Notes under the pieces: model-generated
What the model was told of the DNA's origin: nothing
Seen by the model: only the letters and a program-made list of their open reading frames with translations
Databases searched by the model: none
Assembly: GCA_017303835.1 (NCBI GenBank)
Contig: JAFLBI010000001.1
Span: 434,001-498,000, forward strand
Reading direction: 5' to 3'
Source of the DNA: Chitinophagales bacterium
GTDB taxonomy: Bacteria > Bacteroidota > Bacteroidia > Chitinophagales > Chitinophagaceae
Length of the DNA: 64,000 nucleotides
Part shown: positions 43,972-52,682 of the stretch, piece by piece
Layout of the letters: the number at the start of each line of letters is the position of its first letter
How positions within the stretch are numbered: position 1 is the first letter of the stretch
Made by a program: the position numbers and the translations under genes

Positions 43972-44709
43972 TTATAAAGAGAACTTCCACATAAATGCGG
44001 CACCCTCCTTGCCCCAATCTTTGATCGCTTTCTGCATATCATTACTCATTTTGGCCCAGGTGGTTTTCTTGCCTTTCTGCACGGGGTTTAATTGTGGACT
44101 GGTAGGCGTGGTTAATTCCACCTTGGTGGCAAACCATGTAACGGCTAATCTGGGTACAGCCAAACCGAGAATCATACCCGGCAAACCGCCAAAGCTTTCG
44201 GGGCCGCTGCTAACCAATATTTGATCTGTGTAGAAAGCAACGATATAAACGGAGTCGCAGATTTTGGTTACAGCTTTTCTACACTCAAAACCAGCAATCT
44301 CTCTGGTTTCTTCTGTAATACGCCATTCAAGGTTGCGCGCACTATCCTGTAAAAGATAGGTTTGCTCAAACACATCTCTTTGTATCGATACTTTCTTATT
44401 ATTCAAGTCCTGCACCAATACATCGGATTCACTAGGCTTGGCATTCCAGAGATATTTATTATCTGTATTCTCTTTTGCCAATTTATACACAGACTTATCG
44501 GTAGTAAACTGCAACTCAAATACGTCAGAAACAAATTTGGGTATGGTTTTCTTAAGCTCTTTTATCCACTCGTTGTCGCCTTCAGCATCCAATGCGCGGT
44601 GCTGATTGGTTTTTCTTTCATACTCAATTCTGCCACTACCGATAAACCTTGATTGTGCACTACTGATAAGTGCAGTAAAGAGACATAATGAAATGAATAA
44701 GTATTTCAT
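43972..44709 (-). CDS. GLPGLI family exported protein
   Basis: 245 residues with a signal peptide (MKYLFISLCLFTALISSAQS). The family mark GLPGLI is present as FGGLPGMILGLAVP at about residue 175, with ETREIAGFECRKAVTKI and VYIVAFYTDQI before it. It follows the beta-barrel receptor gene by 12 bp on the same strand, the usual arrangement in this phylum. Function unknown; an envelope role together with the receptor is inferred. Confidence 0.92.
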   Translation of the reverse strand: MKYLFISLCLFTALISSAQSRFIGSGRIEYERKTNQHRALDAEGDNEWIKELKKTIPKFVSDVFELQFTTDKSVYKLAKENTDNKYLWNAKPSESDVLVQDLNNKKVSIQRDVFEQTYLLQDSARNLEWRITEETREIAGFECRKAVTKICDSVYIVAFYTDQILVSSGPESFGGLPGMILGLAVPRLAVTWFATKVELTTPTSPQLNPVQKGKKTTWAKMSNDMQKAIKDWGKEGAAFMWKFSL

Positions 44710-44721
44710 AATAAGCTTGAT

Positions 44722-47487
44722 TTAGAATCCTTTTGGCTCAGCACCGTTTTTATTGAAGTTGTAAGTAAGCGAGAGTATGCCGAATCTTCTGATGGATTGT
44801 TGAGTGGTTTCAGAAATAAAGTTGCTGCTGATATTACGGTTGATGCCCAGGTTCTGATTCAGGATATCATTGACCCTGAACTGTATCTGCCAGTTCTCTT
44901 TTTTATCAATGGATTTTCGAACAGAACCGTTTAATAAAACAACATTACGCTGATTGGCAAATACCGTAGTTCTTTGATACATCTCAATATCAGCTTCGAA
45001 ATTAACATACCACTTCTTTGGAAGCTTCATCTCTATATTGGCATTGGTATTGTAATTCCAGAATCGGGTAGTATTGTTTGGATTGATTGAAGATTTAGAG
45101 AAATTATTGGTTGCACTGAGGTCGAACCAGTAATTTATCCATTTGTCACCCCAATAACCCGATCCAATGCTGAAGCGCATATTTCTACTGTCGTTAATAT
45201 TCTCCTGTCCGTCTACAATATTGATGAAGCGATTAATTGACGGATTGAAGTTGAAGTTCAGGTTAAATGAAGGAAAGAGTTCAAATCCGTAGCTTGACCA
45301 CATGTTAAAGTTGTAATTGCCATTTACATTCACCGCCTGATTGATACGTTTACCTGTTGCTTTGTCAATTGTATTCGCATTGGTGATGGCATTGTTTACA
45401 TAGCTGTAATTTGCGCTGAGGTAAATGTTTTTACTCTTCAATACCTTGTAATCGCTGAAGTATAATTCAAAGTTGTTTCGGAATTCCTGACCCAAATTAG
45501 GATTACCAACCGTTAGGTTTAACGGATCAATATTATCAATAATTGGGTTGATCTGCTGCAGACTTGGGTTTCTGGTACTACCGTTATACCTAAAGCCCAG
45601 CCTGGTTTGTTTTTTCAACTGGTAATTGAAATTGGCTGATGGTAGAAAGTTGGTGAAATTGGCTGAGCGATTTCTTGCCTTTCGCAAGTCTTCAATATTG
45701 AACTGTACATTACCAACACCTGTTCCTACGGAGAAATTAATTTTCTTGTAGTTGTATCGGATATTGAAGCCACCTATATGTCCGTAATTGTTGAATACAA
45801 AGTGATTACTGAGTGAATCAACCATAGTCTCATACTTACCTGCACCATTCACACCGCCTTCCAATGTATTTCTTTCTGCGTTGTTCCGGTTGTTCTCAAA
45901 GCGGTAGTTTAATTCCAGTGTAGTTGTTTTTGAAAGTGGTTCAGTATAAGACACTTTAGTACTCAAGCCAGAGATGTTTTCATCATTGGTCTTTTTCTGA
46001 TCAATTCTTGTTGTGGTTGTGGCGCCCGTAAAGAAGGTATTGGTGGCAAACAGAAAACCATCACCAGTTCTCCTGGTACTGTTCACATCAGCTGTAATTG
46101 AAATAGTTCTGCCTTTTTTCTTGAAGCGTTTCCGCCAGAAAATATTGGCAATCAGGTTTTGCTCATCCGACTCGTTGATGGTCTGTCTAGATGTTTCATT
46201 TAATTTAAAGCCCTTGCTATCCAATGAAGCACCTTGGAATATACTATTGCTTCTATTATTAATGATAGAGCCTGTACCAATAATCTTAAGGTTACTGGTA
46301 GAGTCAATCTGCCACTCATAAGTGCTTCTTAAGCGGTTTCTTCTTCTAAGGTTATCAAACTTCTGGTCACTATTGTTGACAAAGAAACTACCATCAGGTA
46401 AGAGAGTTTGTGTTGTACTGGTATTCTCACCAGTTACACGCAAATCGTTGAATTGGTAAGTGTTTACACTGTTGTGTTTGTCTTGATTCCATTTATTACT
46501 GAAATGCAGACCTCCAGTAGTAGAGTTTGGTAAACCACGGCCCCAGCTGAATTCATCTCCGTTAGACCATATACTAACGCCACCATCATCAGAAATCTGG
46601 GTTTGAGTATTCAAATCCTCGCCATAGTTACGTCGCTCATTCCAGTTGAGCGTTTCATAGCGCGTATTGTCTGTTGTTATATAGGCGGCAGCTTTTTTCT
46701 TTCCTTTAAATGAATTCAGCATGCCTTTTCCATATCGGTATTTACCAAAATCACTGCCGGCTTCCAATTTGCCGAAATAGCCTTTCTTCTTGTCTTCTTT
46801 CAATACAAGGTTTAATGTTTTGGTCTTCTGACCATCATCAATACCTGTAAATACGGCTTGGTCACTTTTCTTATCAAAGGATTGCACTTTCTCCACTGCA
46901 TCAGCCCTAAGATTTTGTGTTACAACTGCTGGGTCATCACTGAAGAACTCTTCACCATCTACCAGCACTTTTTCAACCTTTTGTCCCTGCGCAGTGATTT
47001 CTCCCTTACCATTTACGGATATGCCCGGTAGTTTGCGTAATAACTCCTGCACATTGGCATTCGCGCTTACTCGAAAACTATCTGCACGATACTCAGTAGT
47101 ATCGCCGCGCATTCTAATGGCAGATATTTTCTGTTTTACGATTACTTCTTCAAGTAGCTTGGCTTTTGTAATCAGCGGAATATTACCTAAGTCTTTGGTT
47201 GCATTTGCATCAACTGTAAGCTGATCCAGATAATCAGCGTAGTTGGGGTAGCTGACCAGTATCAATAGTTTCCCTGATGGTATACCACTGATTTGGAATC
47301 TTCCTTGCTGATCGGTTCGCACATATTTGATGAGCACGGAATCTTTTGGTCTTAATAGCGACACAACTGCATTGTGCAGTTGTTGTTTGTTGAGTGTATC
47401 GGCTACAGTGCCTTTTAACACAGTTTCCTGTGCGCTAGCTGTCAGCACGACGCCGAGCAGCCATAATAATGCAGCAGTTTTTCGCAT
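44722..47487 (-). CDS. outer-membrane beta-barrel (TonB-dependent receptor-like) protein
   Basis: 921 residues with a signal peptide (ending TASAQ). The N-terminal carboxypeptidase-regulatory-like domain (about 20-105, VSLLRPKDSVLIKYVRTDQQGRFQISGIPSG) is followed by a plug-like region (about 120-215, VQELLRKLPGISVNGKGEITAQGQKVEKVLVDGEEFF, ADAVEKVQSFDKKS) and a large barrel of the family with many NNN and WQID strands. It is the type paired with GLPGLI genes and not with SusD. The substrate is unknown. An ACTA-N6-TAGT operator-like repeat is 11 bp upstream of its start. Confidence 0.92.
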   Translation of the reverse strand: MRKTAALLWLLGVVLTASAQETVLKGTVADTLNKQQLHNAVVSLLRPKDSVLIKYVRTDQQGRFQISGIPSGKLLILVSYPNYADYLDQLTVDANATKDLGNIPLITKAKLLEEVIVKQKISAIRMRGDTTEYRADSFRVSANANVQELLRKLPGISVNGKGEITAQGQKVEKVLVDGEEFFSDDPAVVTQNLRADAVEKVQSFDKKSDQAVFTGIDDGQKTKTLNLVLKEDKKKGYFGKLEAGSDFGKYRYGKGMLNSFKGKKKAAAYITTDNTRYETLNWNERRNYGEDLNTQTQISDDGGVSIWSNGDEFSWGRGLPNSTTGGLHFSNKWNQDKHNSVNTYQFNDLRVTGENTSTTQTLLPDGSFFVNNSDQKFDNLRRRNRLRSTYEWQIDSTSNLKIIGTGSIINNRSNSIFQGASLDSKGFKLNETSRQTINESDEQNLIANIFWRKRFKKKGRTISITADVNSTRRTGDGFLFATNTFFTGATTTTRIDQKKTNDENISGLSTKVSYTEPLSKTTTLELNYRFENNRNNAERNTLEGGVNGAGKYETMVDSLSNHFVFNNYGHIGGFNIRYNYKKINFSVGTGVGNVQFNIEDLRKARNRSANFTNFLPSANFNYQLKKQTRLGFRYNGSTRNPSLQQINPIIDNIDPLNLTVGNPNLGQEFRNNFELYFSDYKVLKSKNIYLSANYSYVNNAITNANTIDKATGKRINQAVNVNGNYNFNMWSSYGFELFPSFNLNFNFNPSINRFINIVDGQENINDSRNMRFSIGSGYWGDKWINYWFDLSATNNFSKSSINPNNTTRFWNYNTNANIEMKLPKKWYVNFEADIEMYQRTTVFANQRNVVLLNGSVRKSIDKKENWQIQFRVNDILNQNLGINRNISSNFISETTQQSIRRFGILSLTYNFNKNGAEPKGF

Positions 47488-47498
47488 AAGCAGGTTTA

Positions 47499-47512
47499 AC
47501 TAAATAATTAGT
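47499..47512. promoter_or_regulatory. BlaI-operator-like inverted repeat before the receptor/GLPGLI operon
   Basis: ACTAAATAATTAGT is a perfect ACTA-N6-TAGT dyad, the same length and arms as the two dyads upstream of blaI at 11191-11224. It is 11 bp from the receptor start codon, where a bound repressor would block initiation. Shared control by BlaI is inferred. Confidence 0.5.
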
Positions 47513-47642
47513 TTAGTGCAAAATGCACAAATAATCTTTAGATTACATACCGTTAATCAGATTTAACAAAAAACTGTAGGTATATTTCTAACAGGTTTTG
47601 CCAAACATGGCCATACGGGTTTCAACACAAAGAGTACGAATC

Positions 47643-49607
47643 ATGAAAAAAGTTGCAGAGAAAGCACCAAAAAAATTTGAAGAGCTGCATTTTGTAGATA
47701 CACAACAGCCTGTTTGGAACTATTCCTTATTTACGGAAGCGGATATTCGCAATTTTCAGCAGGGTACACATTATCGACTTTATGAATTATTTGGTAACAA
47801 ACAAATAACGGTGTTGGATACAGCAGGTACTTACTTCGCTGTTTGGGCACCCAATGCAACAGCAGTATCCGTCATTGGTAATTTCAACAATTGGACACCT
47901 GATCTGCATCCGTTGAAAGTACGCCTAGACAGTTCAGGTATTTGGGAAGGTTTTATTCCAAACATTGGGAGAGGAGAGTCGTATAAGTACCATATACATG
48001 GATATAAGGGTATTAAGCTGGATAAAGGCGATCCATTTGCACATTTTTGGGAAAAGCGTCCTTTAACAGCCTCTATTACCTGGGATACATTTTATGCATG
48101 GAAGGATGAAGACTGGATGAAGACCAGGAAAAAGCACAATGCTTTGAATGCGCCTTACTCTGTGTATGAAGTGCATTTGGCTTCCTGGATGCGCCCCAAT
48201 AAGCATGATGAAGAAACTTATAACAGTTATCAGGAAATAGCCGCTAGGTTAGTGCCCTATGTGCAGGATATGGGTTTCACACATGTAGAGTTTCTACCTG
48301 TTATGGAACATCCTTTTGATGGAAGTTGGGGCTACCAAGGCATCGGTTTTTTTGCACCTACCAGTCGCTTTGGTGCACCACAGGATTTCGCTTTTCTGGT
48401 AGATGCTTTGCATCAGGCAGGTATTGGGGTTATTCTGGATTGGGTTCCCTCGCATTTTCCGTATGATGCACATGGGCTGTTCATGTTCGATGGCACACAT
48501 ACTTATGAATATGCAGACATGCGTAAGGGGTATCATCCCGATTGGAACTCCTATATTTTCAACTACAAGCGTGGTGAAGTAAAAAGTTTCCTGATCAGTA
48601 GTGCTCGCTTCTGGTGCGATCGTTTTCATGCAGACGGCTTGCGTGTGGATGCGGTAAGTTCTATGCTGCGTTTGGATTATAGTCGTAACGAAGGTCAGTG
48701 GGAGCCGAATGAATTCGGTGGTAATGGTAATCTGGAAGCCATTGCTTTTATTAAAGACCTGAATGAAACATTGTATCGCGATTTCCCCGATATCCAAACC
48801 ATTGCAGAAGAAGCCACCGATTGGCCGGGTGTAAGTAAACCAACGTTTGAAGGTGGTTTGGGTTTTGGTATGAAATGGATGATGGGTTGGATGCATGACA
48901 CTTTACGCTATTTTAAGCGTGATCCAATCTTCAGACAGTTTCATCAGGATGAGTTTACTTTTAGCATGATGTATTTCAACGATGAAAACTTCATGCTGCC
49001 GCTAAGTCATGATGAAGTAGTGCACGGAAAGAGTCCAATGCTCTATAAAATGCCGGGCGATGAATGGCAAAAGTTTGCAAATCTCCGTTTGCTCTACACC
49101 TATATGTTTACGCATCCAGGTGCCAAGCTCTTATTTATGGGGGATGAGTTTGGTGCAACTAGTGAATGGAATTACAAGAGTGAATTGCAATGGGAGCTAT
49201 TGGATTTTGTTAGCCATGGTGGTATGCGCTTTTGTGTGAAGCAGTTGAATGAATTGTACAGAAACGAGCCGGCTTTACATGAAAAGCAGTTTGATCCGGA
49301 GGGTTTTGCTTGGTGCGATCTGAATCACAGAAGTGATTCAGTGGTGTCTTATATCAGAAAAGGCTTAAAGCCAAAAGACGACGTATTAGTGATTCTTAAT
49401 CTTACACCAGTTGTGCGTAATGATTGGGAAGTGTATGTGCAGGGCAAATCAGCGTGGAAAGAAGTCTTCAATAGTGATCGAAAGGAATACTGGGGTACAG
49501 GTGATGTGTTTAACCCATCAATACCTTCCAAGCTGCACGATAAAGCTTCCAAGACCTATCAATTGAAAGTGCATTTACCCGCGCTCTCTGCTGTTGTATT
49601 GCGATAA
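47643..49607 (+). CDS. glgB: 1,4-alpha-glucan branching enzyme (GH13)
   Basis: 654 residues from 47643 (MKKVAEKAPKKFEELHF); 47607 is a possible earlier ATG. A CBM48 domain (YFAVWAPNATAVSVIGNFNNW) precedes the barrel: EFLPVMEHPFDGSWGYQGIG, VILDWVPSHF, DGLRVDAVSSML (nucleophile Asp), TIAEEATDWPGV (acid/base Glu) and LPLSHDEVVHGK. Length and motifs fit the eukaryote-like branching enzymes of Bacteroidota. It forms alpha-1,6 branches in glycogen, completing the glgA/glgC set 8 kb away. Convergent with a Crp/Fnr gene; the coding ends abut directly, with no gap. Confidence 0.96.
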   Translation: MKKVAEKAPKKFEELHFVDTQQPVWNYSLFTEADIRNFQQGTHYRLYELFGNKQITVLDTAGTYFAVWAPNATAVSVIGNFNNWTPDLHPLKVRLDSSGIWEGFIPNIGRGESYKYHIHGYKGIKLDKGDPFAHFWEKRPLTASITWDTFYAWKDEDWMKTRKKHNALNAPYSVYEVHLASWMRPNKHDEETYNSYQEIAARLVPYVQDMGFTHVEFLPVMEHPFDGSWGYQGIGFFAPTSRFGAPQDFAFLVDALHQAGIGVILDWVPSHFPYDAHGLFMFDGTHTYEYADMRKGYHPDWNSYIFNYKRGEVKSFLISSARFWCDRFHADGLRVDAVSSMLRLDYSRNEGQWEPNEFGGNGNLEAIAFIKDLNETLYRDFPDIQTIAEEATDWPGVSKPTFEGGLGFGMKWMMGWMHDTLRYFKRDPIFRQFHQDEFTFSMMYFNDENFMLPLSHDEVVHGKSPMLYKMPGDEWQKFANLRLLYTYMFTHPGAKLLFMGDEFGATSEWNYKSELQWELLDFVSHGGMRFCVKQLNELYRNEPALHEKQFDPEGFAWCDLNHRSDSVVSYIRKGLKPKDDVLVILNLTPVVRNDWEVYVQGKSAWKEVFNSDRKEYWGTGDVFNPSIPSKLHDKASKTYQLKVHLPALSAVVLR

Positions 49608-50183
49608 TCATTTTACGGCTGCGCGCATACGGCTGAGCGTTTCCTGAGTAATGCCCAGAAATGAAGCAATATAGGAGAGTGGAACCCTTTGAATCAACTC
49701 GGGTTGTTCTAGTAGCAAGCGCTCGTAGCGTTGTTGTGCTGTCTCAAACAAAATACTGTCCATTCTTTCTTGTGAGAGTATTAAGGCGCCACTCATGGCA
49801 TGCCTGAACCAAGTTTCTATAGCATGGTGCTTGGCTGCCATTTTCATCAGTGTATCGTGGTGTATACCATAGACTCTGGAAGGTTCCAGCACATGAATGC
49901 CCAATCTGCTGGGTGTTCGATGAAAAAAACTGGTGATGGATAAAAAGAATCCGGGCGACATAGCAATCCATTCGGTGATTTCCTTGCCATGCTTGTTGTA
50001 ATAGATACGTGCTATGCCCGTTGCTGCAAAATAGATATGGTTAGATACTTCACCTATACGCAACAAGCTGTTATCATTACCTGCTTCTTGCACTTCCCAG
50101 GCATCTGTAAAAGCAGTCAGCAGACTTTGGTCTGTAATCGGACTGATTTTTTGAATATATGTTTCCAGTAAGCTCCGGATCAT
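49608..50183 (-). CDS. Crp/Fnr family regulator
   Basis: 191 residues. The N-terminal ligand-binding fold includes SLLRIGEVSNHIYFAATGIARIYY and ITSFFHRTPSRLGI, and the C-terminal helix-turn-helix VPLSYIASFLGITQETLSRMR is clear. No FNR cysteines. It begins 1 bp after the gluconate-dehydrogenase-like gene, so it is probably translated from the same message and may control the oxidoreductase pair. Confidence 0.9.
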   Translation of the reverse strand: MIRSLLETYIQKISPITDQSLLTAFTDAWEVQEAGNDNSLLRIGEVSNHIYFAATGIARIYYNKHGKEITEWIAMSPGFFLSITSFFHRTPSRLGIHVLEPSRVYGIHHDTLMKMAAKHHAIETWFRHAMSGALILSQERMDSILFETAQQRYERLLLEQPELIQRVPLSYIASFLGITQETLSRMRAAVK

Positions 50184-50184
50184 T

Positions 50185-50835
50185 TTATGGGAAGCTGATG
50201 CATTCTTTGAGTTCCTTCTCCGTATAGGCTAGGCCATATTGCTTGAGTACATCTTCGGGTACTCCATTCCATTGATTAGGTGTATTACCCACATAACCCA
50301 CATCTTTCACGCCAATTTCTGATGTGTAAAAACCGGTAGCCACCAAATTGCGAATAGTATTGAAAAAGCTAACACCCTGTGCCATCTCTGGCTTGGCTTT
50401 CTCTGGATAGGCAATCTCGTCCACCATCTCAATTTGCTCTTTGGCAGAACAGTCAACAAAAGCTTTATTGAAGCGCTTGAAGCACTGAAGATCTAGCCAG
50501 CGCAAGCCACCACGCATGGGTGTTTGGTGCGATGGCATATCTTTTACAATAAACTCTATAAACTCTGGCACTTTTGCATCACTGGCACTGCCACTCACTT
50601 CGTCTTTAGGTATGATGATATCGCCCAATACAGTAATGGTAGCCATTTCATGTGGCGTAAAGAAAGTCTTGCTAGTTACTTCGTTGTAACGGGCAATTTC
50701 TTCAGGCTGACGATCAATAGTGAAATTGCCAGCTGTAATAGCTTCTTTTTTCTCTTTTGGCTGGCAGGCTTCAACCAACACACCGCTGGCCACACCGCCA
50801 ATCAGTAAAGCTTTTAAGGAACTTCTTCTATCCAT
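50185..50835 (-). CDS. gluconate 2-dehydrogenase subunit 3-like protein
   Basis: 216 residues. MDRRSSLKALLIGGVASGVLVEACQP looks like a Tat/lipoprotein-type signal with a twin-Arg-like start and a possible lipobox Cys. HEMATITVLGDIIIPKDEVSGSASDAKVPEFIEFIVKDMP is the family core. The protein is the small subunit of membrane-linked GMC dehydrogenases. It lies 2 bp after the GMC gene. No cytochrome c subunit is adjacent. Confidence 0.9.
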   Translation of the reverse strand: MDRRSSLKALLIGGVASGVLVEACQPKEKKEAITAGNFTIDRQPEEIARYNEVTSKTFFTPHEMATITVLGDIIIPKDEVSGSASDAKVPEFIEFIVKDMPSHQTPMRGGLRWLDLQCFKRFNKAFVDCSAKEQIEMVDEIAYPEKAKPEMAQGVSFFNTIRNLVATGFYTSEIGVKDVGYVGNTPNQWNGVPEDVLKQYGLAYTEKELKECISFP

Positions 50836-50837
50836 GA

Positions 50838-52577
50838 CTAGAGGTTTTGCTTTTTGAGTTGATCAATGATGTATTCACTGGCACGCATACTCAAGGCGAG
50901 GATGGTCCAGGTGATATTCTTATCGGCCTGACTGACAAACTGTCCACCATCTACACAGAACAGGTTTTTGCAATCATGGGCCTGACTCCATTTGTTCAAT
51001 GCAGAACGCTTAGGATCATTACCCATACGAACAGTACCTGCTTCGTGAATAATTCTGCCGGGTGCTTCCAGTCCATAATTATTGTCTGGTCCATCATCGC
51101 CCCAGGTTATCACAGCCCCCATATTGTGCATGATCTCTTTGAAGGTTTCTTTCATGTGTTTGGCCTGATTGACTTCATGCTCAGACCATTTGTAATGAAA
51201 GCGCAAAACAGGAATGCCATATTTGTCAACCACATTCGGATCAATCTCACAGTAATTAGATTCCAAAGCAATGGCTTCACCTCGGCCGGCCATCCCAACG
51301 CCTGCACCCCAGAAATGACGATAGTCTTCTTTGAGTGAAGCTCCATATCCACCAGCAGGTTTTTGTTTGCCATTCACTACGTATTTACCATTGAGGTTTT
51401 GAATATCCCAGCCAAATCCATAAGCAGGCTGGCTCATGCCACCCCAATACTCAATATGATAACCACGAGGGAAATCCAGTTTCTTATTATCCAACCACCA
51501 GGGACTGTACACGTGCATACCGCCTACGCCGTCTTCATTGTAGCGCTTTCGGCCAAACAGGCCAGGGATGATGCCACCCATGGCAGCGCCGGTAGAATCA
51601 TGTAAGTACTTGCCAACCACATTGCTACTATTGCCTAATCCGTTGGGATGTCTTTGTGATTTAGAGTTGAGCATGAGTCGCGCACTTTCACAGGCGCTGG
51701 CAGCCAGGATCACTACGCGGCCACTCACCTGATACTCCATCATGTCTTCCTTATTCACATAGCTCACGCCAGTTGCCAAACCTTCCTTATCTGTCAGCAC
51801 TTCTCTTGCCATCGCATTAGCTACTACATCAACATTGCCTGTTTTTAAGGCAGGGTAGATGAGTACATTGGATGAAGAGAAATCTGCTTTTGCCATACTG
51901 CAGTTACGGTTACACTGTCCACAGAAAAAGCAAGCACCACGATCTTCATTGATCTTCTTGGTAAGAATTGATAAGCGTGATGGAATTACCGGCACACCTG
52001 CACCTACTGCTGCTTTCTTGATAAACAGTTCGTGTAGTCTTGGTTTTGGCGGAGGCAGAAAATAACCATCGGGATCATTTTCCAAACCCTCGTTGGTGCC
52101 GAATACACCAATCATTTTATCAATGCGGTCGTAATAAGGCTTGATGTCTTCATACCCGATTGGCCAATCGTCGCCAAGGCCATCAATACTTCTGCGCTTG
52201 AAGTCTTTGGGGCCAAAGCGCAGCGATATTCTTCCCCAGTGATTGGTTCTGCCACCAATCATACGGGCACGCCACCAATCCCATTGGGTATTGTCTTTGT
52301 GTGTATAGGGCTCGCCATCAATTTCCCAACCCCAGTAACAGGCATCGAAATCGCCGAAGGGACGAAACTTGGTACTGGCACCGCGGCGGGGCGATTCCCA
52401 TGGATTTTTTAACTGTGTGATATTCTTTTGCGGATCATACATGGCACCTGCTTCTAGCAGACACACTTTTAATCCTGCATTTGCCAATACATATGCAGCC
52501 ATACCACCTCCGGCGCCTGAGCCTACAATAATGGCATCGTACTGCTTGCTTTGTTTTTTGATTTGAAAATCGCCCAT
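50838..52577 (-). CDS. GMC family oxidoreductase
   Basis: 579 residues from MGDFQIKKQSKQYDAIIVGSGAGGGMAAYVL; the earlier start at 52613 is less likely. The FAD-binding motif GSGAGGG and LLEAG are at the N-terminus, WGRISLRF in the middle and the C-terminal GTVRMGNDPKRSALN...LFCVDGGQFV with the usual FAD/His region. ACFFCGQCNRNCS is a cysteine-rich patch seen in gluconate/sugar GMC dehydrogenases. It oxidises a sugar or alcohol, substrate unknown, with the subunit-3-like partner. Electrons would go to the respiratory chain. Confidence 0.92.
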   Translation of the reverse strand: MGDFQIKKQSKQYDAIIVGSGAGGGMAAYVLANAGLKVCLLEAGAMYDPQKNITQLKNPWESPRRGASTKFRPFGDFDACYWGWEIDGEPYTHKDNTQWDWWRARMIGGRTNHWGRISLRFGPKDFKRRSIDGLGDDWPIGYEDIKPYYDRIDKMIGVFGTNEGLENDPDGYFLPPPKPRLHELFIKKAAVGAGVPVIPSRLSILTKKINEDRGACFFCGQCNRNCSMAKADFSSSNVLIYPALKTGNVDVVANAMAREVLTDKEGLATGVSYVNKEDMMEYQVSGRVVILAASACESARLMLNSKSQRHPNGLGNSSNVVGKYLHDSTGAAMGGIIPGLFGRKRYNEDGVGGMHVYSPWWLDNKKLDFPRGYHIEYWGGMSQPAYGFGWDIQNLNGKYVVNGKQKPAGGYGASLKEDYRHFWGAGVGMAGRGEAIALESNYCEIDPNVVDKYGIPVLRFHYKWSEHEVNQAKHMKETFKEIMHNMGAVITWGDDGPDNNYGLEAPGRIIHEAGTVRMGNDPKRSALNKWSQAHDCKNLFCVDGGQFVSQADKNITWTILALSMRASEYIIDQLKKQNL

Positions 52578-52682
52578 GCAATCGTTTTTGTTGGGTTGAA
52601 AATGCGCCAACAATTTAAGTAATCTGTTCGGCTAATTGCAAGTATGTGTATGGGCGGGGGAAATTTTTTCTCCAGCTGAAAA

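Noticed and set aside
48294..48896. 200-residue minus-strand frame inside glgB
   Set aside because: Antisense shadow of a well-conserved GH13 gene with all catalytic motifs.
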